64,000 bases of DNA, taken from contig NZ_FOKB01000003.1 in assembly GCF_900111895.1 (NCBI RefSeq), forward strand, positions 248,001 through 312,000, read 5' to 3'. Numbering within the stretch: position 1 is the first letter of the stretch; the number at the start of each line of letters is the position of its first letter. Positions 54,636 through 63,549 of the stretch are shown piece by piece. This stretch comes from Pseudomonas simiae. Lineage in GTDB: Bacteria > Pseudomonadota > Gammaproteobacteria > Pseudomonadales > Pseudomonadaceae. Both the position numbers and the translations under genes were made by a program. The notes beneath the pieces were generated by a model. That model was not told where the DNA came from and searched no databases. It was given only the letters and a program-made list of their open reading frames with translations.

Positions 54636-55448
54636 TTAAAGCGCGGTGTTCTTCAAAGGTTGCGGGCGATTGTACGCCCACCACAGCAAGCCCAGGCCGC
54701 CAAGGATCATCGGCAGGCTGAGGATCTGGCCCATGGTCACCCAACCGAACGCCAGGTAGCCCAGCTGCGCATCCGGCACGCGCACGAACTCGACGATAAA
54801 GCGGAAGATCCCGTAGAACAACGCGAACATGCCCGACACCGCCATGGTGGGGCGCGGTTTGCGCGAGAAGATGTACAGGATAAGGAACAGCGCCACGCCT
54901 TCCAACGCGAACTGATACAGCTGCGACGGGTGGCGTGGCAGTTGCGCGGGGTCGCTGAACGGCGGGAACACCATGGCCCACGGCACGTCGGTCGGCTTAC
55001 CCCACAGCTCGGCGTTGATGAAGTTACCGATACGCCCGGCGCCCAGGCCGATCGGCACCATTGGCGCAACGAAGTCCATCAGTTGGAAGAACGACTTGCC
55101 ATTACGACGGCCGAACCACCAGGCGGCAATCATCACGCCGATAAAACCGCCGTGGAATGCCATGCCGCCTTTCCACACTTCAAAGATCAGCGTCGGATTG
55201 GCGATGTACGCCGAGAGATCGTAGAACAGCACATAGCCCAGGCGCCCGCCGACAATGACCCCCATCGACAGCCAGAAAATCAGGTCGGAGAGCTTCTCCT
55301 TGGTCCAGGTCGGATCGAAACGGTTCAGGCGTCGAGAGGCCAGAAACCAGGCACCGCCGATGCCGATCAGGTACATCAACCCGTACCAGTGGATTTTCAG
55401 CGGACCAATGGCCAGGGCCACCGGGTCGATCTGCGGGTAAGGCAGCAT
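54636..55448 (-). CDS. lgt: Prolipoprotein diacylglyceryl transferase
   Basis: A 270-residue membrane enzyme that attaches diacylglycerol to the lipobox cysteine of prolipoproteins. It has seven hydrophobic segments. The catalytic-region motifs are YGLMYLIG near residue 25, [23 protein letters not shown], the Lgt signature [17 protein letters not shown] (about residues 139-155), and [14 protein letters not shown]. All are intact. It precedes thyA; the TauE/SafE permease gene is 78 nt upstream. Confidence 0.97.
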   Translation of the reverse strand: MLPYPQIDPVALAIGPLKIHWYGLMYLIGIGGAWFLASRRLNRFDPTWTKEKLSDLIFWLSMGVIVGGRLGYVLFYDLSAYIANPTLIFEVWKGGMAFHGGFIGVMIAAWWFGRRNGKSFFQLMDFVAPMVPIGLGAGRIGNFINAELWGKPTDVPWAMVFPPFSDPAQLPRHPSQLYQFALEGVALFLILYIFSRKPRPTMAVSGMFALFYGIFRFIVEFVRVPDAQLGYLAFGWVTMGQILSLPMILGGLGLLWWAYNRPQPLKNTAL

Positions 55449-55526
55449 TGCGACTCCTCGTTAAATCATTCGTTATGGCGTCCGGACCATGCCCGGGCGC
55501 GATTAAGACTGCATTACTCAAGTTTT

Positions 55527-56309
55527 TCAAAACAAAAAATTTATGCCGACACAGAACAACAGCCCGGCGAACAACCGCTTGAGCAGACGCGGCGACAATC
55601 GATGTGCCAAGCGTGCACCGAAGCGGGCAAACACCATGCTGGTCAGGGCAATGCCCAGCAGTGCCGGCAAATACACGAACCCTAGACTATGCGCGGGCAA
55701 CAACGGGTCATGCCAGCCCAGAATCATGAAACTTAACGCACTGGCCAGCGCAATCGGCAGGCCACAGGCGGATGAAGTGGCCACTGCCTGCTGCATCGGC
55801 ACACTGCGCCAGGTCAGGAACGGCACGGTCAGCGAGCCGCCGCCAATGCCGAAAATCGCCGAGGCCCAGCCGATAAACGTACCGGCGACGGTCAGGCCGA
55901 GTTTGCCCGGCACCGTGCGGCTGGCCTTGGGCTTAACGTCCAGTGCAAGTTGAACGGCCACCAGCAAGGCGAACACGCCGATGATCTTTTGCAGGTGAGG
56001 GCCGGAAATCGCCTCGGCCGTCAGTGCGCCAAAACCGGCGCCGATCAGGATACCCACGGTCATCCACACAAAGATCGGCCAACGCACCGCACCCCGCCGG
56101 TGATGCTCGCGTACGGCATTCACCGAGGTAAAGATGATGGTCGCAAGGGACGTGCCCACAGCCAAGTGGGTCAGCACCTGCGGGTCGAAGCCCTGCAAGG
56201 TGAAGCTGAACACCAGCACCGGCACGATGATGATCCCGCCGCCCACGCCAAACAGCCCGGCGAGTACACCCGCACAGGCGCCAAGCAGCAAATACAGCAG
56301 AAATTCCAT
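55527..56309 (-). CDS. TauE/SafE (TSUP) family sulfite/organic anion permease
   Basis: A 260-residue inner-membrane protein with eight hydrophobic helices in two TSUP repeats. The N-terminal repeat has ACAGVLAGLFGVGGGIIIVP and the second has FIGWASAIFGIGGGSLTVPF, the paired GxGGG motifs of the family. Conserved proline-threonine segments line the middle. Members move sulfite, sulfonates or other anions; the substrate here is unknown. It lies upstream of lgt and is divergent from the NRDE gene (120 nt). Confidence 0.9.
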   Translation of the reverse strand: MEFLLYLLLGACAGVLAGLFGVGGGIIIVPVLVFSFTLQGFDPQVLTHLAVGTSLATIIFTSVNAVREHHRRGAVRWPIFVWMTVGILIGAGFGALTAEAISGPHLQKIIGVFALLVAVQLALDVKPKASRTVPGKLGLTVAGTFIGWASAIFGIGGGSLTVPFLTWRSVPMQQAVATSSACGLPIALASALSFMILGWHDPLLPAHSLGFVYLPALLGIALTSMVFARFGARLAHRLSPRLLKRLFAGLLFCVGINFLF

Positions 56310-56429
56310 GGGAGCCCCCGAACCAAGTCCGGCATGTTAACGGATGGAAGGCATGCGACCCAACTGGATACGATGGAACGCCTGTGCTTGAGTGGGTAGA
56401 GTGGCAAAAAACACAAAAGGGATCGCCTG

Positions 56430-57176
56430 ATGTGCCTGATTGTTTTCGCTTGGCGACCGGGCCACGCCCAGCCGCTGATCGTCGCGGCCAACCGCGATGA
56501 GTTCTACGCCCGCCCCAGCCTGCCGTTGGCCCAGTGGGAGGATGCACCCACTGTCTATGCCGGCCGCGATCAGGAAGCAGGCGGCACCTGGCTGGGGGTG
56601 AACGCCGAGGGGCGCTTTGCCGCGCTGACCAATATCCGCGATCCGCACCAACCGCCGGCCCGCAAGTCCCGTGGCGAGCTGGTCGCGCGCTTTCTCAACG
56701 GTTCACTGCCGGTTGAGCAGTATTTGGCCGACGTTAACGGCCGTTCAATTGAATACGCCGGGTTCAACCTGCTGGTGGGCACACCGGGTGAGCTGTGGCA
56801 TTACAACGCTAATCACACCGAGCCCACGCGATTGGAGGCCGGGGTGTATGGGTTGTCCAACGCCGGGCTGGATACGCCGTGGCCTAAGTTGCTCAAGGCC
56901 AAGGCCGCGTTGAGCGAAATGCTCGAAGATCCTCAGCCGCAAGCCTTGCTGGACATCCTGAGCGACCCGCAGACCGCGCCCTTTGCCGAATTACCGGATA
57001 CCGGCGTGGGGCTGGCGACCGAGAGCCTGCTGTCGAGCGTGTTCATTGCCAGCCCGAGTTATGGGACACGGGCGAGCACGGCGTTGATTGTGAATGCCGA
57101 TGGCACCCGGCGGATGGTGGAGCGAAGCTTTGGACCCCATGGTGGGCGGTTGGGCGAGGTAGACATCAACCTGTAG
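56430..57176 (+). CDS. NRDE (TANGO2-like) family protein
   Basis: A 248-residue cytosolic protein starting MCLIVFAW, with a cysteine at position 2 and the family motif ANRDEFYARPSLPL (about residues 22-35). AGRDQEAGGTWLGVN and GRFAALTNIRDP follow, as in Ntn-hydrolase-like TANGO2 proteins. Bacterial members are related to proteins implicated in heme or lipid handling, but function is not settled. The TAG stop codon is provided by the first bases of a REP element (CTGTAGGAGC). Confidence 0.88.
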   Translation: MCLIVFAWRPGHAQPLIVAANRDEFYARPSLPLAQWEDAPTVYAGRDQEAGGTWLGVNAEGRFAALTNIRDPHQPPARKSRGELVARFLNGSLPVEQYLADVNGRSIEYAGFNLLVGTPGELWHYNANHTEPTRLEAGVYGLSNAGLDTPWPKLLKAKAALSEMLEDPQPQALLDILSDPQTAPFAELPDTGVGLATESLLSSVFIASPSYGTRASTALIVNADGTRRMVERSFGPHGGRLGEVDINL

Positions 57177-57286
57177 GAGCGAGGGGGACGCCTAGTTCTT
57201 GCTCGCGAAAAACCTGAGAACGCCGCGGGTAATCAGGCACCCCGCGTTATCGTTGACGTTCTTCGCGAGCAAGCTCGCCCCTACAA
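57171..57286. repeat. REP pair supplying stop codons of two convergent genes, with an interrupted left half
   Basis: The left half is CTGTAGGAGCGAG, then GGGGACGCCTAGTT as an insert, then CTTGCTCGCGAAAA. The right half is TTCGCGAGCAAGCTCGCCCC then TACAAG. Both ends contain TGTAG-type triplets that are in frame: TAG at 57174-57176 ends the NRDE gene and TAG (reverse, 57283-57281) ends ptsP. Confidence 0.85.
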
Positions 57287-59560
57287 GGTTTTGGCGGAAG
57301 CCGGATTGATCATCCTTGTCAGCCCCAGGTTCTTCAGCGCCAACTGCAGCGAGCTGTGGATAACTTGCGGGTTGTCGATGGTCATCAACTCCGCCAGCAG
57401 GTCCTTGGCCATGCTCAACTCAACCTGGCGCAGCATCCACTTCACCTTCGGCAAGTTGGTGGCGTTCATCGACAAGCTATCGAAGCCCATCGCCATCAAC
57501 AGCACCGCCGCCGCCGGATCGCCGGCCATTTCACCGCAGATGCTCACCGGCTTGCCTTCGGCATGAGCGTCGCGCACCACGTGTTGCAGGGCTTGCAGCA
57601 CCGCCGGGTGCAGGTAGTCGTAGAGGTCGGCCACCCGCGGGTTGTTACGGTCCACGGCCAACAGGTATTGGGTCAGGTCGTTGGAGCCCACCGACAGGAA
57701 GTCCACCTGCCGCGCCAGCTCCTTGGCCTGGTACACCGCTGCCGGGATTTCAATCATCACGCCAATCGGCGGCATCGGTACGTCGGCGCCTTCGTCGCGC
57801 ACTTCGCCCCACGCACGGTGGATCAGGTGCAGCGCCTCTTCCAGCTCGTGGGTGCCGGAGATCATCGGCAGCAGGATGCGCAGGTTGTTCAGGCCCTCGC
57901 TGGCCTTGAGCATGGCGCGGGTCTGTACGAGGAAAATTTCAGGGTGGTCGAGGGTCACGCGAATGCCGCGCCAGCCAAGGAAGGGGTTGTCTTCCTTGAT
58001 CGGGAAATAGGACAGTGACTTGTCGCCGCCGATATCCAGGCTGCGCATAGTCACCGGCAACGGGTGGAAGGCCTGCAGTTGCTCGCGATAAATCGCCAGC
58101 TGCTCCTTCTCGCTCGGGAAACGCTGGTTGATCATGAACGGCACTTCAGTGCGGTACAGCCCCACGCCTTCAGCGCCGCGCTGTTGCGCCCGGGCCACGT
58201 CGGCCAGCAGGCCGGTGTTAACCAGCAACGGCACACGGTGACCATCGGTGGTCACGCACGGCAGTTCGCGCAAGGAATCGAGGCCCAGCGCCAGTTGTTT
58301 CTCTTCTTCAACCACTTCGGCGTATTGCTTGCGCAGTACTTCGCTGGGGTTGGTGAACACTTCACCGCGATGGCCATCGACGATCATGCCAATGCCGTCG
58401 ACCTTGGCATACGGCAGGTCTACCAGGCCCATCACCGTCGGGATGCCCATGGCACGCGCCAGGATCGCGACGTGGGAGTTGCCCGAACCGAGTACCGAAA
58501 CCAGCCCCACCAACTTGCCCTCAGGCACTTCGCCGAGCATGGTGGCGGTCAGTTCCTCACTGACCAGGATGGTGTTGTCGGGGTAAACCAGGTTGGTGGT
58601 GCGGTCTTCCTGCAGCTTGGCCAGCAGACGGCGACCCAGGTCGCGCACATCCGAGGCCCGCTCACGCAGGTAGTCGTCATCCATCATTTCGAAACGGTTG
58701 ACGTGATCGGTGACCACCTGGCGCAGTGCGCCCTGGGCCCACTGGCCGGTCTTGATCACGGTCTTGACTTCGTTACCCAGGGACGCGTCATCGAGCATCA
58801 TCTGGTAAACGTCGAACAATGCGCGCTCTTCGGGGCGCAACTGGGTGGCCAGCTTGTTCGACAGGTTGCGCATGTCGGCGCGCACGCCTTCCAGGGCAGT
58901 CTTGAACAGTTTGATTTCAGCGTCGATGTCGCTGACGGTCTTGTCCGGCACCACATCCAGATCCGCCGGCGGCAACATGACCACCGCCGTACCGACCGCA
59001 GCGCCCGGTGAACCCGGCACGCCCACGAATTTGGCTTCCTGGATGCCCTTGCCCTCACGGCCCAGGCCGCGAATCGAACCGGTGGCTTCGGCGTGAGCGA
59101 TAACCCCGGCGAGCTGCGCGCTCATGGTCACGAGGAAGGCTTCTTCACCTTCGTCGAACTGGCGGCGTTCTTTTTGCTGGATGACCAACACGCCGACAAC
59201 GCGGCGGTGGTGAATAATCGGGGCGCCGAGGAACGAGGCGTAACGCTCTTCGCCGGTTTCGGCAAAGTAGCGATAACGCGGGTGATCGGCCGCGTTTTCA
59301 AGGTTCAGGGGTTCTTCACGCGTCCCCACCAGGCCCACCAGACCTTCATTGGGCGCCATGCTGACCTTGCCGATCGAGCGCTTGTTCAAGCCCTCGGTGG
59401 CCATCAGCACAAAACGGTTGGTCTCGGGGTCCAGCAGGTAAACCGAGCAGACCTGGCTGCCCATGGCTTCCTTGACGCGCAACACAATAATCCCCAACGC
59501 CGCCTTGAGATCCTTGGCGGAGTTAACTTCCTGGACGATCTTGCGCAGCGTATTGAGCAT
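57281..59560 (-). CDS. ptsP: Nitrogen phosphotransferase enzyme I (EINtr)
   Basis: A 759-residue cytosolic phosphotransferase. Residues 1-165 form a GAF domain (MGSQVCSVYLLDPETNRFVL onwards), which distinguishes EINtr from sugar EI. The PEP-utilising N-domain follows, then the phosphohistidine domain with GSGNSHVAILARAMGIPTVM (about residues 353-372). The C-terminal PEP-binding barrel has RTEVPFM, DIGGDKSL and SICGEMAGDPAAA. It passes phosphate from PEP to NPr and EIIANtr, which tune nitrogen, potassium and virulence-related regulation. It is 22 nt downstream of rppH. Its TAG stop lies in a REP. Confidence 0.96.
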   Translation of the reverse strand: MLNTLRKIVQEVNSAKDLKAALGIIVLRVKEAMGSQVCSVYLLDPETNRFVLMATEGLNKRSIGKVSMAPNEGLVGLVGTREEPLNLENAADHPRYRYFAETGEERYASFLGAPIIHHRRVVGVLVIQQKERRQFDEGEEAFLVTMSAQLAGVIAHAEATGSIRGLGREGKGIQEAKFVGVPGSPGAAVGTAVVMLPPADLDVVPDKTVSDIDAEIKLFKTALEGVRADMRNLSNKLATQLRPEERALFDVYQMMLDDASLGNEVKTVIKTGQWAQGALRQVVTDHVNRFEMMDDDYLRERASDVRDLGRRLLAKLQEDRTTNLVYPDNTILVSEELTATMLGEVPEGKLVGLVSVLGSGNSHVAILARAMGIPTVMGLVDLPYAKVDGIGMIVDGHRGEVFTNPSEVLRKQYAEVVEEEKQLALGLDSLRELPCVTTDGHRVPLLVNTGLLADVARAQQRGAEGVGLYRTEVPFMINQRFPSEKEQLAIYREQLQAFHPLPVTMRSLDIGGDKSLSYFPIKEDNPFLGWRGIRVTLDHPEIFLVQTRAMLKASEGLNNLRILLPMISGTHELEEALHLIHRAWGEVRDEGADVPMPPIGVMIEIPAAVYQAKELARQVDFLSVGSNDLTQYLLAVDRNNPRVADLYDYLHPAVLQALQHVVRDAHAEGKPVSICGEMAGDPAAAVLLMAMGFDSLSMNATNLPKVKWMLRQVELSMAKDLLAELMTIDNPQVIHSSLQLALKNLGLTRMINPASAKTL

Positions 59561-59582
59561 GGCTCGGGGTCGAACTCCGTCG

Positions 59583-60062
59583 TCAGTCGCGCGCTAAAAG
59601 GCGCGGGGCAAGCTCTTTGAGAGCGCGACGATAAACTTCGCGCTTGAATGTCACCACCTGGCCCAACGGATACCAATAGCTGACCCAGCGCCAACCATCG
59701 AACTCCGGTTTACCGGTCAAATCCATCCGCACCCGCTGCTCATTGGAGATCAGGCGCAGGAGAAACCACTTCTGCTTCTGGCCGATGCACAGCGGTTGGC
59801 TGTGGGTACGCACCAGGCGTTGCGGCAAACGATAGCGCAACCAGCCACGGGTACAGGCCAGAATTTGTACATCTTCGCGCTCAAGGCCGACTTCTTCGTT
59901 CAACTCACGGTACAAGGCGTCCTCAGGTGTTTCGTCGGGGTTGATTCCACCTTGAGGAAACTGCCAGGCATCTTGGTTGATTCGGCGAGCCCATAGCACC
60001 TGTCCGGCATCATTCGTAAGAATGATCCCGACATTAGGACGGAAACCATCGGGGTCGATCAC
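59583..60062 (-). CDS. rppH: RNA pyrophosphohydrolase
   Basis: A 159-residue Nudix hydrolase that removes pyrophosphate from 5'-triphosphate mRNA ends and so starts decay. The N-terminus [20 protein letters not shown] and [17 protein letters not shown] are RppH-specific. The Nudix box is [20 protein letters not shown] then VGLE. I chose the GTG at 60062, which gives the standard length; an upstream ATG at 60122 adds 20 residues not typical of the family. It is directly upstream of ptsP, as in other pseudomonads, and divergent from a HAD phosphatase. Confidence 0.94.
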   Translation of the reverse strand: MIDPDGFRPNVGIILTNDAGQVLWARRINQDAWQFPQGGINPDETPEDALYRELNEEVGLEREDVQILACTRGWLRYRLPQRLVRTHSQPLCIGQKQKWFLLRLISNEQRVRMDLTGKPEFDGWRWVSYWYPLGQVVTFKREVYRRALKELAPRLLARD

Positions 60063-60205
60063 GGCAACAACCTCGCAAACGCATGTCGCCGCATTGTTCC
60101 ACAAAGGTTGATGAAGCGGCAACGAGGCTTCTTACCTTATGTGCACTCTTGTGAAAAGACCGTATTCTGGACGCCTTTTTACAGACTTTTCAGCGAGTAA
60201 CTGCA

Positions 60206-60862
60206 ATGCGCCTGGCTTTATTCGACTTGGACAACACCCTCCTCGGCGGTGACAGCGACCACGCCTGGGGCGATTACCTCTGTGAACGTGGGATTCTCGA
60301 CTCGGTTGCCTACAAGGCCCGCAACGACGAGTTCTACCAGGATTACCTGGCCGGCAAGCTGGACAACGCTGCCTACCTGAACTTTTGCCTGGAAATCCTC
60401 GGCCGCACCGAGATGGCCCAGTTGGAAGAGTGGCACAACGACTATATGCGTGACTGCATCGAGCCGATCCTGCTGCCGCTGGCCACTGAACTGCTGGCCA
60501 AACACCGCGCCGCCGGTGACAAGCTGGTGATCATCACCGCCACCAACCGTTTCGTCACCGCGCCGATTGCCGCACGCTTGGGCGTGGAAACCCTGATCGC
60601 CACCGAATGCGAGATGGAAAACGGCCGCTACACTGGCCGCAGCACTGACGTGCCGTGCTTTCGCGAGGGCAAGGTGACGCGCTTGAATCGTTGGCTGGAA
60701 GAAACCGGGTACAGCCTGGAAGGCAGCTACTTCTACAGTGACTCGATGAATGATTTACCGCTGCTGGAGCAAGTGACTCATCCAGTGGCAGTGGATCCGG
60801 ATCCGAATTTGCGGGCTGAGGCCGAGAAGCGTGGCTGGCCGGTGATTACCCTGCGCAGCTGA
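60206..60862 (+). CDS. HAD-IB family phosphatase (SerB/HisB-like)
   Basis: A 218-residue HAD hydrolase. Motif I is [20 protein letters not shown] (residues 3-22) with nucleophile and acid aspartates. Motif II is [12 protein letters not shown], the lysine is in [12 protein letters not shown], and motif III is [20 protein letters not shown]. The fold is that of phosphoserine phosphatase-like IB enzymes; related proteins act as histidinol-phosphate or phosphoserine phosphatases. The substrate is not deducible. It is divergent from rppH (143 nt). Confidence 0.88.
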   Translation: MRLALFDLDNTLLGGDSDHAWGDYLCERGILDSVAYKARNDEFYQDYLAGKLDNAAYLNFCLEILGRTEMAQLEEWHNDYMRDCIEPILLPLATELLAKHRAAGDKLVIITATNRFVTAPIAARLGVETLIATECEMENGRYTGRSTDVPCFREGKVTRLNRWLEETGYSLEGSYFYSDSMNDLPLLEQVTHPVAVDPDPNLRAEAEKRGWPVITLRS

Positions 60863-60868
60863 TGACGC

Positions 60869-60954
60869 CTTCGCGAGCAAGCCCGCGCCCACATTTTGAC
60901 CGCATTCTCATGCTGGAACTCGGTCAAGTGTGGGAGCTGGCTTGCCTGCGATGA
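60869..60954. repeat. Outward-facing mixed REP pair with conserved linker
   Basis: CTTCGCGAGCAAGCCCGCGC then CCACA is joined by a 32-nt linker, identical except for one base to that at 40134-40166, to GTGTGGGAGCTGGCTTGCCT then GCGATG. As at 31774-31857 the two halves are of different subtypes, here in the opposite order. Confidence 0.85.
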
Positions 60955-60974
60955 AGTCGACACGGTCCCAAGCC

Positions 60975-61442
60975 CTACATAGGCTTGGCGACCATCAAGT
61001 AGAAAATCGCCACAAACGCGAGAAACGCCGGCCACCCCAGGCCAAACCACCAGCGCATGTACGTCGCGGCCTTGATCGGCATTGCCGTACCCTCCCGCAA
61101 CGCCTGCTCCGCCATCTTGTGTACGCGAATCTGCAACCACACCACCGGCAGCCAGCAGATCCCCGCCAACCCATACAAGCCGAACGTCCATTGCAGCCAG
61201 CTCTGCTGCAGCGACCAGCCCGCCAGGTACATCAAGCCGATGCCACTCAACGGCTGGAACACCGCCGTGGTCGCGGTAAACGCCCAGTCGGCGAATACCA
61301 GGTGCTTGAAGGTCACGGCGATCACTTCCACGTTGCCAGTGCGCCAAGCGCGCAACGCGTAGTAAGCCGAGCCCGCGCCCAGCCCGAACAGGATCGTCGA
61401 CGATAGGATATGCAGGGTTTTCAGCAGCAGGTAAGCGCTCAT
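60975..61442 (-). CDS. DUF2269 family membrane protein
   Basis: A 155-residue protein with four hydrophobic helices. It begins MSAYLLLKTLHILSSTILFG, the N-terminal LKxxHIL motif common to DUF2269 and CopD-like membrane proteins, and has FADWAFTATTAVFQPLSGIGL and a WW-rich C-terminal helix. Conserved histidines (residues 11, 46, 108) could bind heme or metal, but this is speculation. Its start abuts the stop of a second, related gene with no intergenic base. Function unknown. Confidence 0.85.
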   Translation of the reverse strand: MSAYLLLKTLHILSSTILFGLGAGSAYYALRAWRTGNVEVIAVTFKHLVFADWAFTATTAVFQPLSGIGLMYLAGWSLQQSWLQWTFGLYGLAGICWLPVVWLQIRVHKMAEQALREGTAMPIKAATYMRWWFGLGWPAFLAFVAIFYLMVAKPM

Positions 61443-61856
61443 CTAAACGGGTTTGGCGCCCATCAACCCGGCAATCGCCACGAACCCCACCAGGCTGACC
61501 ACCGCCAGCACCAGCGTGAAGTTCAAGCTACCACCCTCGCCTTTGCGCAGGCGATTGAGCCGCGCCACCAGCCAGAACCAGGCCAGCGCCGCCACGCTGT
61601 AGAGGATGCTGGAGCCCAGAATCCAGGTCTGCCCCAGCGGCCAACCGATCAGGTGCACCAGCCACCAGCCGGTAAACGGCATGCTCACCACACACACGCC
61701 CATCAACAACCAGACGAACGCCCACGGGCGCGGCACGGTCACCGCCGGGCCGGCGCTGCGTTTGCGCCAGGCGAGCAATGCCAGGCCCAGGCCGCTGAGC
61801 AGCAGCAATACCGTGGCCGCGATGTGGATAACTTTCAGGGTGGTCAGCGTTTCCAT
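61443..61856 (-). CDS. DUF2269-like membrane protein (paralogue of its downstream neighbour)
   Basis: A 137-residue protein with four hydrophobic helices and the same opening pattern (TLKVIHIAATVLLLLSG) as the adjacent DUF2269 protein. PFTGWWLVHLIGWPLGQTWI is in the position of the neighbour's PLSGIGLMYLAGW. The two are clearly related but divergent and directly abutting, so they probably form a heteromeric membrane complex. Function unknown. It lies downstream of ilvA on the reverse strand (41 nt). Confidence 0.8.
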   Translation of the reverse strand: METLTTLKVIHIAATVLLLLSGLGLALLAWRKRSAGPAVTVPRPWAFVWLLMGVCVVSMPFTGWWLVHLIGWPLGQTWILGSSILYSVAALAWFWLVARLNRLRKGEGGSLNFTLVLAVVSLVGFVAIAGLMGAKPV

Positions 61857-61897
61857 GTCTCGTCTTCCTTAAAGGCCGCCCCAATCAGCGTAGTCGC

Positions 61898-63412
61898 TCA
61901 ACCGAGGAACAGTGTGTAGGCCGGGTTATCGCTCTCATCCCAGTACGGATAGCCGATGGCTTCCAGGGCCGCCGGCACCAGGTGACGCTCGTCCGCCGGC
62001 ACTTGCAGCCCAGCGACCACACGACCGTCGGCCGCGCCGTGGTTGCGATAGTGGAACATCGATATGTTCCAGCGCCCGCCCAATTTGTTAAGAAAGTTGA
62101 ACAAGGCCCCCGGACGCTCCGGGAATTCGAAGCGAAACACCACTTCATTACTGACGTGGGCTGCATGGCCACCGACCATATGGCGGATGTGCAACTTGGC
62201 CAGCTCGTTCTCGGTCAGGTCCAGCACGGGGAAACCCTGGCGGGTGAGACTGGCGATCAGCGCGCTGCGCGGGTCGTTTTCCGGGTGGGTCTGCACGCCG
62301 ACAAAGATGTGTGCTTCGCTGCCGGAGTGAAAGCGGTAGTTGAATTCGGTGATCTGGCGCTTGCCCACGGCCTCGCAGAACGCCTTGAAGCTACCGGGCC
62401 TCTCGGGAATGGTCACGGCGATGATGGCTTCGCGGCCCTCACCCAGCTCCGCGCGCTCAGCCACATGGCGCAAGCGGTCGAAGTTGACGTTGGCGCCGGA
62501 GTCGATCGCCACCAGGGTCTGCCCGGTGACGCCACGGGTCTCGACGTACTTCTTGATCCCGGCCACGCCCAATGCCCCTGCCGGCTCGGTGATCGAACGG
62601 GTGTCATCGTAGATGTCCTTGATCGCCGCACAGATTTCATCGGTGCTCACGGTGATCACTTCATCCACATAGTCCTTGCAGATGTCGAAGGTGTGCTGGC
62701 CGATCTGCGCCACCGCCACGCCATCGGCAAAGATGCCGACGGTCGGCAACACCACGCGCTCGCCCGCCGCCAGGGCGGCTTGCAGGCAATTGGAATCGTC
62801 TGGCTCCACGCCGATGATCTTGATATCCGGGCGCAGGTACTTCACATACGCCGCAATACCGGCGATCAGCCCACCACCGCCCACCGGGACGAAAATCGCG
62901 TCCAAAGGCCCTGGATGCTGGCGCAGGATTTCCATCGCCACGGTGCCCTGCCCGGCAATGGTGTGTGGATCGTCGTAGGGGTGGATGTAGACGTAGCCTT
63001 TTTCGTCGACCAGTTTCAGCGAGTAGGCCAGGGCTTCCGGGAAGGAATCACCATGCAGCACCACTTTGCCGCCACGCGAACGCACGCCTTCGACCTTGAT
63101 CTCAGGCGTGGTCTTGGGCATCACGATGGTGGCCTTGACCCCCAGCACCTTGGCGGCCAGGGCCAGGCCCTGGGCATGGTTGCCGGCCGACGCCGTGACC
63201 ACGCCGCGCGCACGCTCTTCAGCGGTCAATTGGGTCAGCTTGTTATAGGCGCCGCGAATCTTGAACGAGAACACCGGCTGCAAGTCTTCACGCTTGAGCC
63301 AGACCTGGTTGCCCAGCCGCTCGGAGAGCTGACGGGCGGTCTGCAACGGGGTTTCTACGGCAACGTCGTAAACGCGCGAGGTGAGGATCTTTTTGACGTA
63401 CTGTTCAAGCAT
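61898..63412 (-). CDS. ilvA: Biosynthetic threonine deaminase
   Basis: A 504-residue PLP enzyme making 2-oxobutanoate from threonine, the first step of isoleucine synthesis. The PLP lysine is in VFSFKIRGAYNKL (about residue 53), and the glycine loop is PVGGGGLIAGIAAYVK. The C-terminal half holds two ACT-like regulatory domains (IAVTIPERPGSFKAFCEAVG and FRFEFPERPGALFNFLNKLG), which mark the isoleucine-inhibited biosynthetic form rather than the catabolic one. It is divergent from rpiA (137 nt). Confidence 0.97.
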   Translation of the reverse strand: MLEQYVKKILTSRVYDVAVETPLQTARQLSERLGNQVWLKREDLQPVFSFKIRGAYNKLTQLTAEERARGVVTASAGNHAQGLALAAKVLGVKATIVMPKTTPEIKVEGVRSRGGKVVLHGDSFPEALAYSLKLVDEKGYVYIHPYDDPHTIAGQGTVAMEILRQHPGPLDAIFVPVGGGGLIAGIAAYVKYLRPDIKIIGVEPDDSNCLQAALAAGERVVLPTVGIFADGVAVAQIGQHTFDICKDYVDEVITVSTDEICAAIKDIYDDTRSITEPAGALGVAGIKKYVETRGVTGQTLVAIDSGANVNFDRLRHVAERAELGEGREAIIAVTIPERPGSFKAFCEAVGKRQITEFNYRFHSGSEAHIFVGVQTHPENDPRSALIASLTRQGFPVLDLTENELAKLHIRHMVGGHAAHVSNEVVFRFEFPERPGALFNFLNKLGGRWNISMFHYRNHGAADGRVVAGLQVPADERHLVPAALEAIGYPYWDESDNPAYTLFLG

Positions 63413-63504
63413 CGGCGGATATCACTGGGCGGGTTGGGCAGGGCCAAGGAGTCTAACCCAGCGTTTGGGCGGGCGACCACACGAATCCAGAGGTTTTGTT
63501 GGGT

Positions 63505-63510
63505 TATACT
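63505..63510 (+). promoter_or_regulatory. Likely -10 box for rpiA
   Basis: TATACT lies 39 nt before the rpiA ATG. No convincing -35 box is seen 16-18 nt upstream, so recognition may rely on an activator or the T-rich tract before it. Confidence 0.4.
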
Positions 63511-63549
63511 CGCGCCCCTCGATAACTCCCCGCCCGTTCCGGAGCCCGC

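Noticed and set aside
60063..60122. A longer RppH starting at the ATG at 60122
   Set aside because: The added 20 residues are not family-like; the GTG at 60062 gives the standard 159-residue protein.
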